A stretch of 7,291 nt of DNA from Akkermansia muciniphila. Lineage in GTDB: Bacteria; Verrucomicrobiota; Verrucomicrobiia; Limisphaerales; SXTU01. Of the stretch, positions 1 through 5,839 are shown piece after piece. Below the pieces are notes generated by a model that had not been told where the DNA came from, ran no database searches, and saw nothing but the letters and a program-made list of their open reading frames with translations. The stretch spans positions 1-7,291 of the forward strand of contig CAMBZO010000128.1 of the NCBI GenBank assembly GCA_945872195.1, in the 5' to 3' direction. The position numbers were made by a program, and so were the translations under genes. Every line of letters starts with the position of its first letter. Position 1 is the first letter of the stretch.

Positions 1-1030
1 CCTGATGCGACAGCTTGAGGCTCGCGCTGAACTTGTTCGCGGCGAAGCTCATCAGGTCGCTGCTGAAGCGGTCGTGGCCGGCCTCCACCGGCGTGTGCGT
101 GGTGAAGAGACATTGCTGCTTCGTCTCGGCCCAGGCTTGGGCGAAGGGCTTGCCCTCGGCCATCTTCTCGCGCGCGAGCTCGAGCGTGAGGAAGGCCGCG
201 TGGCCCTCGTTCATGTGGAAGGTCGAGGGTTGCAGGCCCAGCTCGCGGAGCAGGCGCACGCCGCCGACGCCCAGGAGAATCTCCTGCATGACGCGCGTGG
301 TGGTGTCGCCGCCATAGACGCGCAGCGTGAGGTCGCGCTGGTGCGGCTCGTTCCCGGGCAGGTTCGCGTCGAGGAGATAGACCGGGCAGCGGCCCACGTT
401 CGCGCGCCACGCCTTGAAGCTCACGGTGCTGGCGGCGACCTTCACCGTGCAAACCAGCGGGTCGCCGTTGGCATTGAGCACGGGCTCGATAGGCAGGTTC
501 TGAGGCTTGAGCTGCGAGTAAAATTCCGTCTGCCAGTTGTCCGCGTTGACGGTCTGCTGGAAGTAGCCTTCGCGGTAGAAAAGCGTGATGCCGACGAAGC
601 CAAGTCCCAGGTCGCTCGCCGCCTTCGCGTGGTCGCCGGCGAGCATTCCGAGGCCGCCCGCCGCGATGGGCAGCGTCTCGTGGAAGCCGAACTCTGCGCT
701 GAAGTAGGCGACGGGATGCTTCAGCAGCTCCGGGGCGTTCTGCGCGCACCAGGTGTCCTTGTTGGCGAGGTAGGCGTCGAAATTCTTGAGCGCGGTGCGC
801 ACGCGGTCGGCGAACTCCGGCTCCTGCAAACGCATCCGCAGCTCGTAGTCGGAGACCTCGTGCAGGATGGCGACGGCGTTGTGGTAAAGGTTCGTCCAGC
901 CGCGCGGCGAGAGGTCGTAAAAAATCTCCTGCGGCTCCTGATTCCAAGTCCACCAGAGATTCCGCGAGAGGCGGTGAAGTCCGGCGGTCAGTTCGGCGAG
1001 TTCAGCGGGCGTGAGTGGTTTGTGGTTCAT
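1..1030 (-). CDS. glgP: Alpha-glucan phosphorylase (GT35), N-terminal part, runs off left edge
   Basis: This enzyme phosphorolyses alpha-1,4-glucans (glycogen, maltodextrin) to glucose-1-phosphate in the cytoplasm, using pyridoxal phosphate. Reading the minus strand from ATG at 1030 gives 343 codons with no stop. Residues 24-30 read NLWWTWN, the signature opening of the DUF3417 domain found at the N-terminus of the bacterial/archaeal type of alpha-glucan phosphorylase. Residues 107-133 carry the GT35 block VAYFSAEFG followed by GGLGMLAGD. Residues 271-277 read FHMNEGH, and 310-314 read TTHTP just before AGHDRF. The PLP lysine lies in the missing C-terminal half. ATG 1030 is preceded by TTGGAGA with GGAG about 11 nt upstream, a usable ribosome binding site, and it places the DUF3417 motif at the expected distance. 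The SDR gene lies 143 bp upstream on the same strand, so co-transcription is possible but not shown. Family call is firm; the gene symbol is by family, and malP-type naming is equally possible. Confidence 0.95.
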   Translation of the reverse strand, partial: MNHKPLTPAELAELTAGLHRLSRNLWWTWNQEPQEIFYDLSPRGWTNLYHNAVAILHEVSDYELRMRLQEPEFADRVRTALKNFDAYLANKDTWCAQNAPELLKHPVAYFSAEFGFHETLPIAAGGLGMLAGDHAKAASDLGLGFVGITLFYREGYFQQTVNADNWQTEFYSQLKPQNLPIEPVLNANGDPLVCTVKVAASTVSFKAWRANVGRCPVYLLDANLPGNEPHQRDLTLRVYGGDTTTRVMQEILLGVGGVRLLRELGLQPSTFHMNEGHAAFLTLELAREKMAEGKPFAQAWAETKQQCLFTTHTPVEAGHDRFSSDLMSFAANKFSASLKLSHQ

Positions 1031-1096
1031 AGGACAGCGTTCTCCAATACGATGCCGGAGATGGGATTTGCCGGCTAGCAGCGACCTTTACGGTAG

Positions 1097-1136
1097 GGCG
1101 GCACGGGCTTGGCCGCAAATAAAAAGCCTGCCCGCC
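1097..1136. other. Imperfect hairpin between SDR and phosphorylase genes
   Basis: GGCGG (1097-1101) and GGCTT (1106-1110) can pair with AAGCC (1124-1128) and CCGCC (1132-1136). This gives two 5-bp helices separated by an internal loop, with a 13-nt A-rich apical loop. It sits between the stop of the SDR gene and the start of the phosphorylase gene. It could attenuate read-through, but no U-tract follows it on either strand, so it is not a canonical terminator. Confidence 0.2.
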
Positions 1137-1173
1137 AAGCGCTCCTTGAACCCTCGTGCGGCCAAGTCACGAC

Positions 1174-1926
1174 TCAGTAAGTCGCGCGGCCGCCGGAGAG
1201 GTCGAAGACGCCGCCCGTCGTGAACGAGCAATCATCCGAGCAGAGCCACGAGACGAGCGCGGCGGCCTCGTCCACCTTGCCGAATCGGCCCATCGGAATC
1301 TTCGCGAGCATGTAGTCAATGTGGTATTGCGCCACCTGCTTGAGGATGTCCGTCTGGATGACCGCCGGGGTGATGCAGTTCACGAGGATGCCGTTCTGCG
1401 CGAGTTCCTTGCCCAGCGACTTCGTCAGGCAAATCACGCCCGCCTTCGCCGCGCTGTAGTGCGAGGCGGTCGGGTTGCCTTCTTTGCCGGCGATGGAGGC
1501 GATGTTGACGATGCGTCCGTATTGCTTCTCCAGCATGATGGGCACGACGGCGCGGCAGACGTAGAAGACGGCGTTGAGGTTGGTGTTCACCACCGCGAGC
1601 CACTGCTCGGGCGTGAGTTCCCAAACCTTCCCGTTCACGCCGGCGATGCCCGCGTTGTTGACGAGCAACTCGATGGAGCCGAACTCCTGCTTCGTCGCGG
1701 CGGCGGCGGCGCACACCGCGTCGGGATTGGTCAAGTCCACCGTCTGCGTGGTGACCGTGCCGAGTGCCGAGAGCTTCTGCTGCGCGTCCTTCAACGCGTC
1801 CGCGTCCCGATCCCACAGGCAGACGCGCGCGCCGGACTGGAGCAGGCGCGTGGCGATGGCGAAGCCGATGCCGCGCGCGCCGCCGGTGACAATTCCGTGC
1901 TTACCCTTCAAGTCGAGTTGGTTCAT
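1174..1926 (-). CDS. Short-chain dehydrogenase/reductase (classical SDR, NAD(P)-dependent)
   Basis: A complete 250-residue classical SDR, which is the normal family length. The Rossmann cofactor motif TGGARGIG is at residues 14-21. D39 closes the second beta strand, a position that normally favours NAD(H) over NADP(H). NNAG is at 90-93. The catalytic tetrad is intact: N116 (in NTNL), S144, Y157 and K161 (YSAAK). The C-terminal end (TTGGVFDLSGGRATY) matches the substrate-loop and tail region of FabG-like and sugar-acid dehydrogenases. It resembles the FabG / 2-keto-3-deoxy-L-fuconate dehydrogenase-like subgroup, but the substrate cannot be read from sequence. ATG 1926 gives the usual short lead-in to the first beta strand. 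No clear Shine-Dalgarno precedes it. It is divergent from the VOC gene across 112 bp and lies upstream of the alpha-glucan phosphorylase on the same strand. Confidence 0.93.
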   Translation of the reverse strand: MNQLDLKGKHGIVTGGARGIGFAIATRLLQSGARVCLWDRDADALKDAQQKLSALGTVTTQTVDLTNPDAVCAAAAATKQEFGSIELLVNNAGIAGVNGKVWELTPEQWLAVVNTNLNAVFYVCRAVVPIMLEKQYGRIVNIASIAGKEGNPTASHYSAAKAGVICLTKSLGKELAQNGILVNCITPAVIQTDILKQVAQYHIDYMLAKIPMGRFGKVDEAAALVSWLCSDDCSFTTGGVFDLSGGRATY

Positions 1927-1952
1927 GGCGCGGTTTGGTTAGCGGCTCGGAA

Positions 1953-1989
1953 GGCGGCGGACAAGCACGTTCTCGCCGCCGCCGCCGCC
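1953..1989. promoter_or_regulatory. GC-only dyad and (GCC)5 run in divergent promoter region
   Basis: GGCGGCGG at 1953-1960 is the exact reverse complement of CCGCCGCC at 1976-1983, giving an 8-bp stem with a 15-nt loop. The right arm is part of a perfect (GCC)5 run at 1975-1989. It lies in the 112-bp region between the divergent SDR and VOC starts. It would fall in the 5' leader of the SDR transcript if that promoter lies further upstream. It could equally be a simple-sequence accident in GC-rich DNA. Confidence 0.3.
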
Positions 1990-2002
1990 AGGGTTGACGC
2001 GC

Positions 2003-2022
2003 CTCTGCCCGCCTCGGCAGAG
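2003..2022. promoter_or_regulatory. Perfect 7-bp dyad (operator or leader hairpin candidate) upstream of VOC gene
   Basis: CTCTGCC at 2003-2009 and GGCAGAG at 2016-2022 are exact reverse complements separated by 6 nt, ending 16 bp before the ATG at 2039. The geometry (two 7-bp half-sites, 13-bp centre-to-centre) suits a dimeric regulator operator, or a leader hairpin near the ribosome binding region. A TTGACG hexamer at 1994-1999 resembles a sigma-70 -35 box, but no convincing -10 box is found 16-18 bp downstream, so I do not call a promoter. Confidence 0.35.
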
Positions 2023-2038
2023 TCACCGCACTCGGACC

Positions 2039-2506
2039 ATGCAAACTCCAGCCAATCCCGGCATCCGCTACGCGCACACCAACCTCATCGCCAACGACTG
2101 GAAACGGCTGGCGGATTTTTACACGCAGGTCTTCGCGTGCGAACCGGTGAGCGCGGAGCGCGACCATCACGGGCCACACATCGACGCGCTCACGGCGATG
2201 CCCGGTGAACGGATTCGCGGGCGGCACCTGCGCCTGCCCGGTCACGGCGAGCGCGGCCCGACGATCGAGATTTTCACCTACGCGAAGAACGAACCACTCC
2301 TGCCGACCGCGCTGAATCGGCCCGGCTTCGCGCACCTCGCCTTTGAAGTGCCGGACGTGGATGTGAAGCGGCAGGAAATCCTTTCGTGGGGCGGCAAGGA
2401 CGTGGGCCAACTCGTGACGATTGACATCCCCGGTGCAGGCCGGCTGACGCTCATCTACATGGCCGATCCCGAGGGCAACATCGTCGAGTTGCAGAAGTGG
2501 CACTGA
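2039..2506 (+). CDS. VOC superfamily protein (glyoxalase/bleomycin-resistance/dioxygenase fold)
   Basis: A 155-residue protein made of two beta-alpha-beta-beta-beta modules, the normal size of a single-chain VOC (vicinal oxygen chelate) protein. The four positions that bind metal in glyoxalase I can be recognised: H13 (YAHTNL), E77 (PTIEIF), H99 (GFAHLAFEV) and E150 (PEGNIVEL). DPEGN at 143-147 is the typical penultimate turn. The conserved ligands suggest a metal-dependent lyase, isomerase or dioxygenase rather than a binding-only protein. The substrate is unknown; methylglyoxal-glutathione is only one option. ATG 2039 was chosen over an in-frame TTG at 1994 because the latter adds 15 residues of arginine- and proline-rich sequence before the first beta strand. 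There is no strong Shine-Dalgarno. It is divergent from the SDR gene, so the two may share regulation. Confidence 0.9.
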   Translation: MQTPANPGIRYAHTNLIANDWKRLADFYTQVFACEPVSAERDHHGPHIDALTAMPGERIRGRHLRLPGHGERGPTIEIFTYAKNEPLLPTALNRPGFAHLAFEVPDVDVKRQEILSWGGKDVGQLVTIDIPGAGRLTLIYMADPEGNIVELQKWH

Positions 2507-2567
2507 GCCGTGGACAATTGGCGAGGGCGGGATTGCCAACGGGGGCTGAAGGAAACATTCTCAACCA

Positions 2568-2720
2568 ATGGCAGCCGCCGCCACCGCGCTGAAGCTAGCG
2601 CGCGACGGAACAGTTCAGAGGGGTGCAGGTAGTGCAATCCACTGGAACGGCAATGCCGAGTCCTACTGGCTGATGGGTAAGGCGATGGGCAAAGGCATGG
2701 TTGAGCTGGAAAGGAAATGA
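2568..2720 (+). pseudogene. Short open frame, possible C-terminal relic of an unknown gene
   Basis: A 50-codon frame from ATG 2568 to TGA 2718-2720. The N-terminal part is alanine-rich and low in information. The C-terminal part (HWNGNAESYWLMGKAMGKG, then MVELERK) has a protein-like, aromatic- and methionine-containing composition unlike random GC-rich sequence. Its stop overlaps the ATG at 2717 of the transporter fragment in an ATGA arrangement, the usual sign of translational coupling within an operon. No ribosome binding site precedes ATG 2568. The frame is open upstream only to a TGA at 2547-2549, so the 5' part of the original gene appears to be missing. I do not recognise the family. 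An intact small peptide is possible but less likely. Confidence 0.35.
2585..2602. repeat. 6-bp inverted repeat near relic junction
   Basis: CGCGCT (2585-2590) and AGCGCG (2597-2602) pair perfectly around a 6-nt loop. It lies near the point where protein-like sequence of the relic frame begins, so it could mark the junction of a rearranged segment. Alternatively it may be a hairpin downstream of the VOC gene. There is no U-tract. Confidence 0.25.
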
Positions 2721-3016
2721 TGAATCCCGGGAGCGAATCGAAGCCTGGAGGCATGGGCGTCTTCAAATACGAGTTATTGCTCCTGTTGACGTCCATCATC
2801 TGGGGTGCTGCCTTTGTTGCCCAGCAGATCGCCATGGAGCGGGGACTGGGACCGATGACCTTCACCGGGCTGCGCTTTGCGCTTGAAGGGCTCGTCAAAG
2901 GTCCGGCGTTTAGTTCGAGGCTCATGGCTGTTGTGGTCGCAGCAGCTGTCCCACCCTGTCCACCAAACCGAGACAGCCTCACATTCTCTGACTTCCGGGC
3001 CCGACCTCGGTTTTAA
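2717..3016 (+). pseudogene. Truncated EamA/DMT-family transporter (N-terminal fragment)
   Basis: EamA/DMT proteins are ten-helix inner-membrane exporters or permeases of about 290-300 residues. Here only the beginning survives. After a short soluble lead, residues 16-39 form a first transmembrane helix (LLLLLTSIIWGAAFVAQQ). MERGLGPMTFTGLRFAL (residues 40-56) then leads into the start of helix 2, in the order and spacing seen in the family. After residue 56 (base 2884) similarity stops and the frame continues in non-membrane, proline/arginine-rich sequence to the stop at 3016. AAGGA at 2711-2715 sits just before paired ATG codons at 2717 and 2720, so 2720 has the better spacing. The upstream frame overlaps by ATGA. 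The break follows a codon boundary without a stop, so it reflects a deletion or a transplanted fragment rather than a point mutation. It is almost certainly non-functional as a transporter. Confidence 0.75.
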
Positions 3017-3105
3017 TTCCGAATCTCCGCCGAGACAGCGCGAATTCAGTCCCAGCTCCCGCAGTCGGATTACGCTGATAGCCCGATACAAACCTCAGCA
3101 CGCCT
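2885..3105. other. Gene-free stretch between transporter fragment and DUF1501 gene
   Basis: I find no credible gene here. A 10-bp direct repeat CCGAGACAGC occurs at 2968-2977 and 3030-3039. CTCGGTTTTAATT around 3006-3018 gives a short T-run, but only a 5-bp stem with a long loop (CCGAG 2968-2972 with CTCGG 3006-3010) precedes it, so it is a poor terminator candidate. The promoter for the DUF1501 gene must lie here or further upstream; no clear -35/-10 pair is visible. Confidence 0.5.
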
Positions 3106-4398
3106 ATGAAGCCCTGCCCTTACGCCTGCCACTCGGCGGAACACACCGTCGCCCGCCGTAACTTCCTCGGTCGCCTCGCGCTCGGGGCCGGCACGGTTGT
3201 GGGCGGACTCGGTTCCTTCGCGCAGCCGGCGGTCGCCGCCGCACTCGCCAAGGACCAGAAGCGGATGCTCGTCATCAACATGCATGGCGGCCTCTCGCAG
3301 TTGGAGAGCTGGGACCCCAAGCCGGGCACAACGACTGGTGGACCCTTCCGCGCCATCCCGACCAGCGTGCCGGGCATCCACATCAGCGAACTGCTCCCGC
3401 ACACGGCGAAGGTGATGCACCACCTCGCCCTCGCGCGCGGCGTCAACACGAAGGAGGACGACCACGGCAAGGGCGCTTACAAGATGCTCACGGGCCGCAG
3501 GCAGTTGCCCGGACAGACCAACCCCGAAATCGGCGCGGTCATTGCGAAGTGCTTCGACTCGTCGGACAAAACCCTGCCCGGCCACATCCGCGTGACGCCC
3601 GGCGGCGGGGGCGGTCGCAGCGCGGACTCGGCTTATCTCGGCCCAAAATACGCCAGCATCGCCCTCGACGGCGCGAAGCCCCCGCAGCACACCATCAAGC
3701 CCGACAACTTGAGCGACACCTCGCTCGCCGAGCAGAACGCCTTCCGCCGACTGGCCGATGACCACTTCCTCTCCCGCCGTCGCACCGCGATGACGGACGC
3801 CTACGTGCAGAGCTACGAGCAGGCGCTGGAGCTGATGAAGCAACGCGAGGTTTTCGACCTCAGCAAGGAGCCGGCGAAGGACCACGAGCGCTACGGCAAG
3901 AGTGACTTCGGGCGGCACTGCCTGATGGCGCGGCGGCTGTTGGAGAAGGGCATCACCTTCGCGCAGGTCTCGCACTCGAACTACGATACGCACAACGAGA
4001 ATTTTAACTTCCACTTCGAGCAGGTGGGCGAGTTCGACCAACCCTTCGCCACGCTCGTCACTGACCTTTACGAGCGCGGGATGCTGGAGACCACGCTCAT
4101 CGTGGTGCTCTCCGAGTTCGGGCGCACGCCGAACATCAACCTCTATTACGGGCGCGACCACTGGAGCAAGGCGTGGAGCGTCTGCCTCGGCGGCGCGGGC
4201 ATCGCGCGCGGCGCGGTGGTGGGCAAGACCAACGCGACCGGCACCGAGGTGACCGAGCGCGAGGTGGACGCCGGCCATCTCTTCCACACCTACCTGCGCG
4301 CGCTGGGCCTCAGCTCGAAGGGCAACTTCGACGTGGCCGGCAGGCAGGTGCCGATGGCCGACCCGGCGATGGGGCCAATCAAGGAGTTGCTGGCCTGA
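3106..4398 (+). CDS. DUF1501 protein with Tat signal (alkaline phosphatase/sulfatase-like fold)
   Basis: A 430-residue DUF1501 protein, normal length for the family. The N-terminus is a Tat signal: twin arginine R17-R18 in ARRNFLGR, then a hydrophobic stretch at about 24-48 with a likely cleavage near AVA at 42-44, so export in folded form is expected. No lipobox is present. DUF1501 belongs to the alkaline phosphatase-like clan. The family landmarks are present: HGG at 60-62 followed by SWDPKP (68-73), YDTHNENF at 293-300, SEFGRTP at 336-342 and GRDHW at 349-353. The enzymatic activity of the family is not established. PVC bacteria encode many copies, usually next to DUF1549/DUF1553 cytochrome-type proteins or WD40 proteins, as here with the WD40 gene 90 bp downstream. 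ATG 3106 was chosen because it gives a complete Tat leader; no Shine-Dalgarno is evident. Confidence 0.93.
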   Translation: MKPCPYACHSAEHTVARRNFLGRLALGAGTVVGGLGSFAQPAVAAALAKDQKRMLVINMHGGLSQLESWDPKPGTTTGGPFRAIPTSVPGIHISELLPHTAKVMHHLALARGVNTKEDDHGKGAYKMLTGRRQLPGQTNPEIGAVIAKCFDSSDKTLPGHIRVTPGGGGGRSADSAYLGPKYASIALDGAKPPQHTIKPDNLSDTSLAEQNAFRRLADDHFLSRRRTAMTDAYVQSYEQALELMKQREVFDLSKEPAKDHERYGKSDFGRHCLMARRLLEKGITFAQVSHSNYDTHNENFNFHFEQVGEFDQPFATLVTDLYERGMLETTLIVVLSEFGRTPNINLYYGRDHWSKAWSVCLGGAGIARGAVVGKTNATGTEVTEREVDAGHLFHTYLRALGLSSKGNFDVAGRQVPMADPAMGPIKELLA

Positions 4399-4420
4399 GT
4401 CCCATGCCGGGAATGGGCTC
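4397..4420 (+). other. Hairpin overlapping the DUF1501 stop codon
   Basis: GAG (4397-4399) and CCCAT (4401-4405) pair with ATGGG (4413-4417) and CTC (4418-4420), giving an 8-bp stem with one bulged T and a 7-nt loop. It starts inside the stop codon. With no following U-tract it is unlikely to be a full intrinsic terminator. It could modulate expression between the DUF1501 and WD40 genes or protect the upstream mRNA. Confidence 0.3.
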
Positions 4421-4488
4421 TCATAGACGCGAATTCGTCGTGCTCCAGTTCCGTTGCTTCCTCCCGTTCGTATGGATTCGTGACTGAG

Positions 4489-5505
4489 ATGAAACCCGAC
4501 TTCAAAGCCGCTCACGTCAGCGCCGAGTTCGCGCATGACGCGCCGCTCATCACCGGGCGCTTCGACCCGACGGGCAAGTTCGTCTTCGCAGCGGGCGAGG
4601 ACCGCGCCATCGCGCGCTGGGAGCTGGCGGACGCGAAGAAGAAGACCGTGTTCACTGGGCACGACTCGTGGGTGTTCGCGCTCGCGGTGTCGAAGGACGG
4701 GCAGACCCTCGTGAGCGCGGGTGGTGATGACACGCTTATCTGGTGGCCGGCTGCCGCTGAGAAGCCCGCGCCGCTGCGCAAGGTCACGGCGCACAAGGGC
4801 TGGATTCGCGCCCTCGCCCTCAGCCCGGACGGCAAGTTCCTCGCCAGCGGCGGCAACGACCGCCTCGTGAAGCTTTGGAATCTCGCCGACGGCAAGCTCG
4901 CGCAGGAATTCGCCGGCCACGAGCTGGATGTTTACAGCGTCGCGTTCCATCCCGACGGCAAGTTTCTCCTCAGCGGCGATCTCATGGGCAAGGTGCAGCA
5001 GTGGGACCTCGCCACCGGGAAGTCCGTCCGCGTGCTCGATGCGAAGGAGCTGCACTCCTACAACGCCGGGCAGCACGTCCACTTCGGCGGCGTGCGCGGC
5101 TTGGCCGTCTCACCGGACAAGCAGCATCTCGTCTGCGGCGGGTTACACAAGGCCAGCAACCCGCTCGGCAACGTCCATGAACCCATCGTGCAACGCTACG
5201 ATTGGGAGACGCACAAGCTGCTGAAGACACACCTCGCCGACGGCCTAACGAACTCGACCGTGTGGAACTGCCTCTGCCATCCCGACGGCACACTCATCGC
5301 CGGTTGCGGCGGCGGCAGCGGCGGGCACCTGCTCTTCTGGGGCAAGGACGACGAGAAGCCCGCGCCCGCCTTCAAGCTCCCCGACATGGTGCGCGAGCTG
5401 GACCTGCACCCGGACGGCCTCCAAATCGCCACCGTCCACCATTCGCGGAAGCTCCGCGTCACCAAGCTCGCCCCGAAGCCGCCCGAGCCAGCAAAAAAGG
5501 CGTGA
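4489..5505 (+). CDS. WD40-repeat beta-propeller protein
   Basis: A 338-residue protein consisting almost entirely of WD40 blades. Clear repeats are at about 16-45 (FDPTGKFVFAAGEDRAIARW), 58-86 (GHDSWVFALAVSKDGQTLVS, DDTLIWW), 102-132 (HKGWIRALALSPDGKFLASG, DRLVKLWNL) and 144-174 (ELDVYSVAFHPDGKFLLSGD, VQQWDL). More degenerate blades follow, built around GLAVSPDKQHLVCGG, CHPDGTLIAGCGG and LDLHPDGLQIATVHH, consistent with a single propeller of about seven blades. There is no signal peptide or transmembrane segment, so it appears cytoplasmic, unlike its Tat-exported neighbour. The C-terminal tail is Pro/Lys-rich (KPPEPAKKA). WD40 proteins of this kind commonly accompany DUF1501/DUF1549/DUF1553 genes in PVC bacteria; their role there is unknown, probably protein-protein scaffolding. 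GTG 4480 in the same frame would add three residues; ATG 4489 is preferred. Confidence 0.9.
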   Translation: MKPDFKAAHVSAEFAHDAPLITGRFDPTGKFVFAAGEDRAIARWELADAKKKTVFTGHDSWVFALAVSKDGQTLVSAGGDDTLIWWPAAAEKPAPLRKVTAHKGWIRALALSPDGKFLASGGNDRLVKLWNLADGKLAQEFAGHELDVYSVAFHPDGKFLLSGDLMGKVQQWDLATGKSVRVLDAKELHSYNAGQHVHFGGVRGLAVSPDKQHLVCGGLHKASNPLGNVHEPIVQRYDWETHKLLKTHLADGLTNSTVWNCLCHPDGTLIAGCGGGSGGHLLFWGKDDEKPAPAFKLPDMVRELDLHPDGLQIATVHHSRKLRVTKLAPKPPEPAKKA

Positions 5506-5587
5506 GGCCAAACTACGAAGTTGAACGACCCCAACCCGGAGCGCATCCTACGCCCGGTGATAGAAACTGAAGAGCATCGTTGAACCC

Positions 5588-5779
5588 ATGAAAGACACCG
5601 TCCGTATCCTGCCCCCGACTCAACTCGCTGGGAAAGAAGTCGTCCCTCTCTCTCGCCCGGTTAAGCCGGTCACCAAGGAAACTGTCCGCCTCGACCGTCT
5701 GGCGCCGAAAACCGGCCCTGGAGAGGGCGTCAGCCTGGAAGGTTATTTGAAGCCGCACGTCGAGCCGTTGCCGCAGTGA
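5588..5779 (+). CDS. Small hypothetical protein with three 14-residue K[DE]xVx[IL] repeats
   Basis: A 63-residue frame encoding a basic, proline-rich protein. Its first 43 residues are three 14-residue units: KDTVRI begins at residue 2, KEVVPL at 16 and KETVRL at 30, each followed by eight Pro/Lys/Arg-rich residues. A fourth degenerate unit (GEGVSL, 45-50) follows with one residue of slippage. It has no signal peptide and no hydrophobic helix. The period and the alternating polar/hydrophobic pattern suggest short beta strands or a linear binding peptide rather than a globular enzyme. The internal periodicity supports a real protein over a chance frame. It sits 82 bp after the WD40 gene and ends 60 bp before the ATG of the Xer recombinase on the same strand, so co-transcription with the recombinase is plausible. 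No good Shine-Dalgarno precedes ATG 5588 (a weak GAAG lies about 15 nt upstream). Function is unknown. Confidence 0.6.
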   Translation: MKDTVRILPPTQLAGKEVVPLSRPVKPVTKETVRLDRLAPKTGPGEGVSLEGYLKPHVEPLPQ

Positions 5780-5839
5780 CCCGGGGCTTTTCATCCCTGG
5801 GGCATTGCTGTGCGGAGATGCCGGGTTGACCCGCTGGCC

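Noticed and set aside
5..1078. 357-codon open frame on the plus strand
   Set aside because: Antisense to the alpha-glucan phosphorylase, whose motifs are unambiguous; composition is low-complexity Arg/Glu/Val/Ala.
1994..2022. Sigma-70 promoter built on TTGACG at 1994-1999
   Set aside because: No acceptable -10 hexamer at 16-18 bp; the matching interval is GC-rich and occupied by the CTCTGCC dyad.
2455..2982. 175-codon minus-strand frame across the gene-poor region
   Set aside because: Ser/Pro/Arg-rich with no recognisable domain, antisense to the real transporter fragment and the end of the VOC gene.
3070..5082. 670-codon open frame on the minus strand
   Set aside because: It is antisense to the DUF1501 and WD40 genes, which have strong family motifs. 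Its translation is an Arg/Val/Ala/His-rich product typical of the complement of GC-rich coding DNA.
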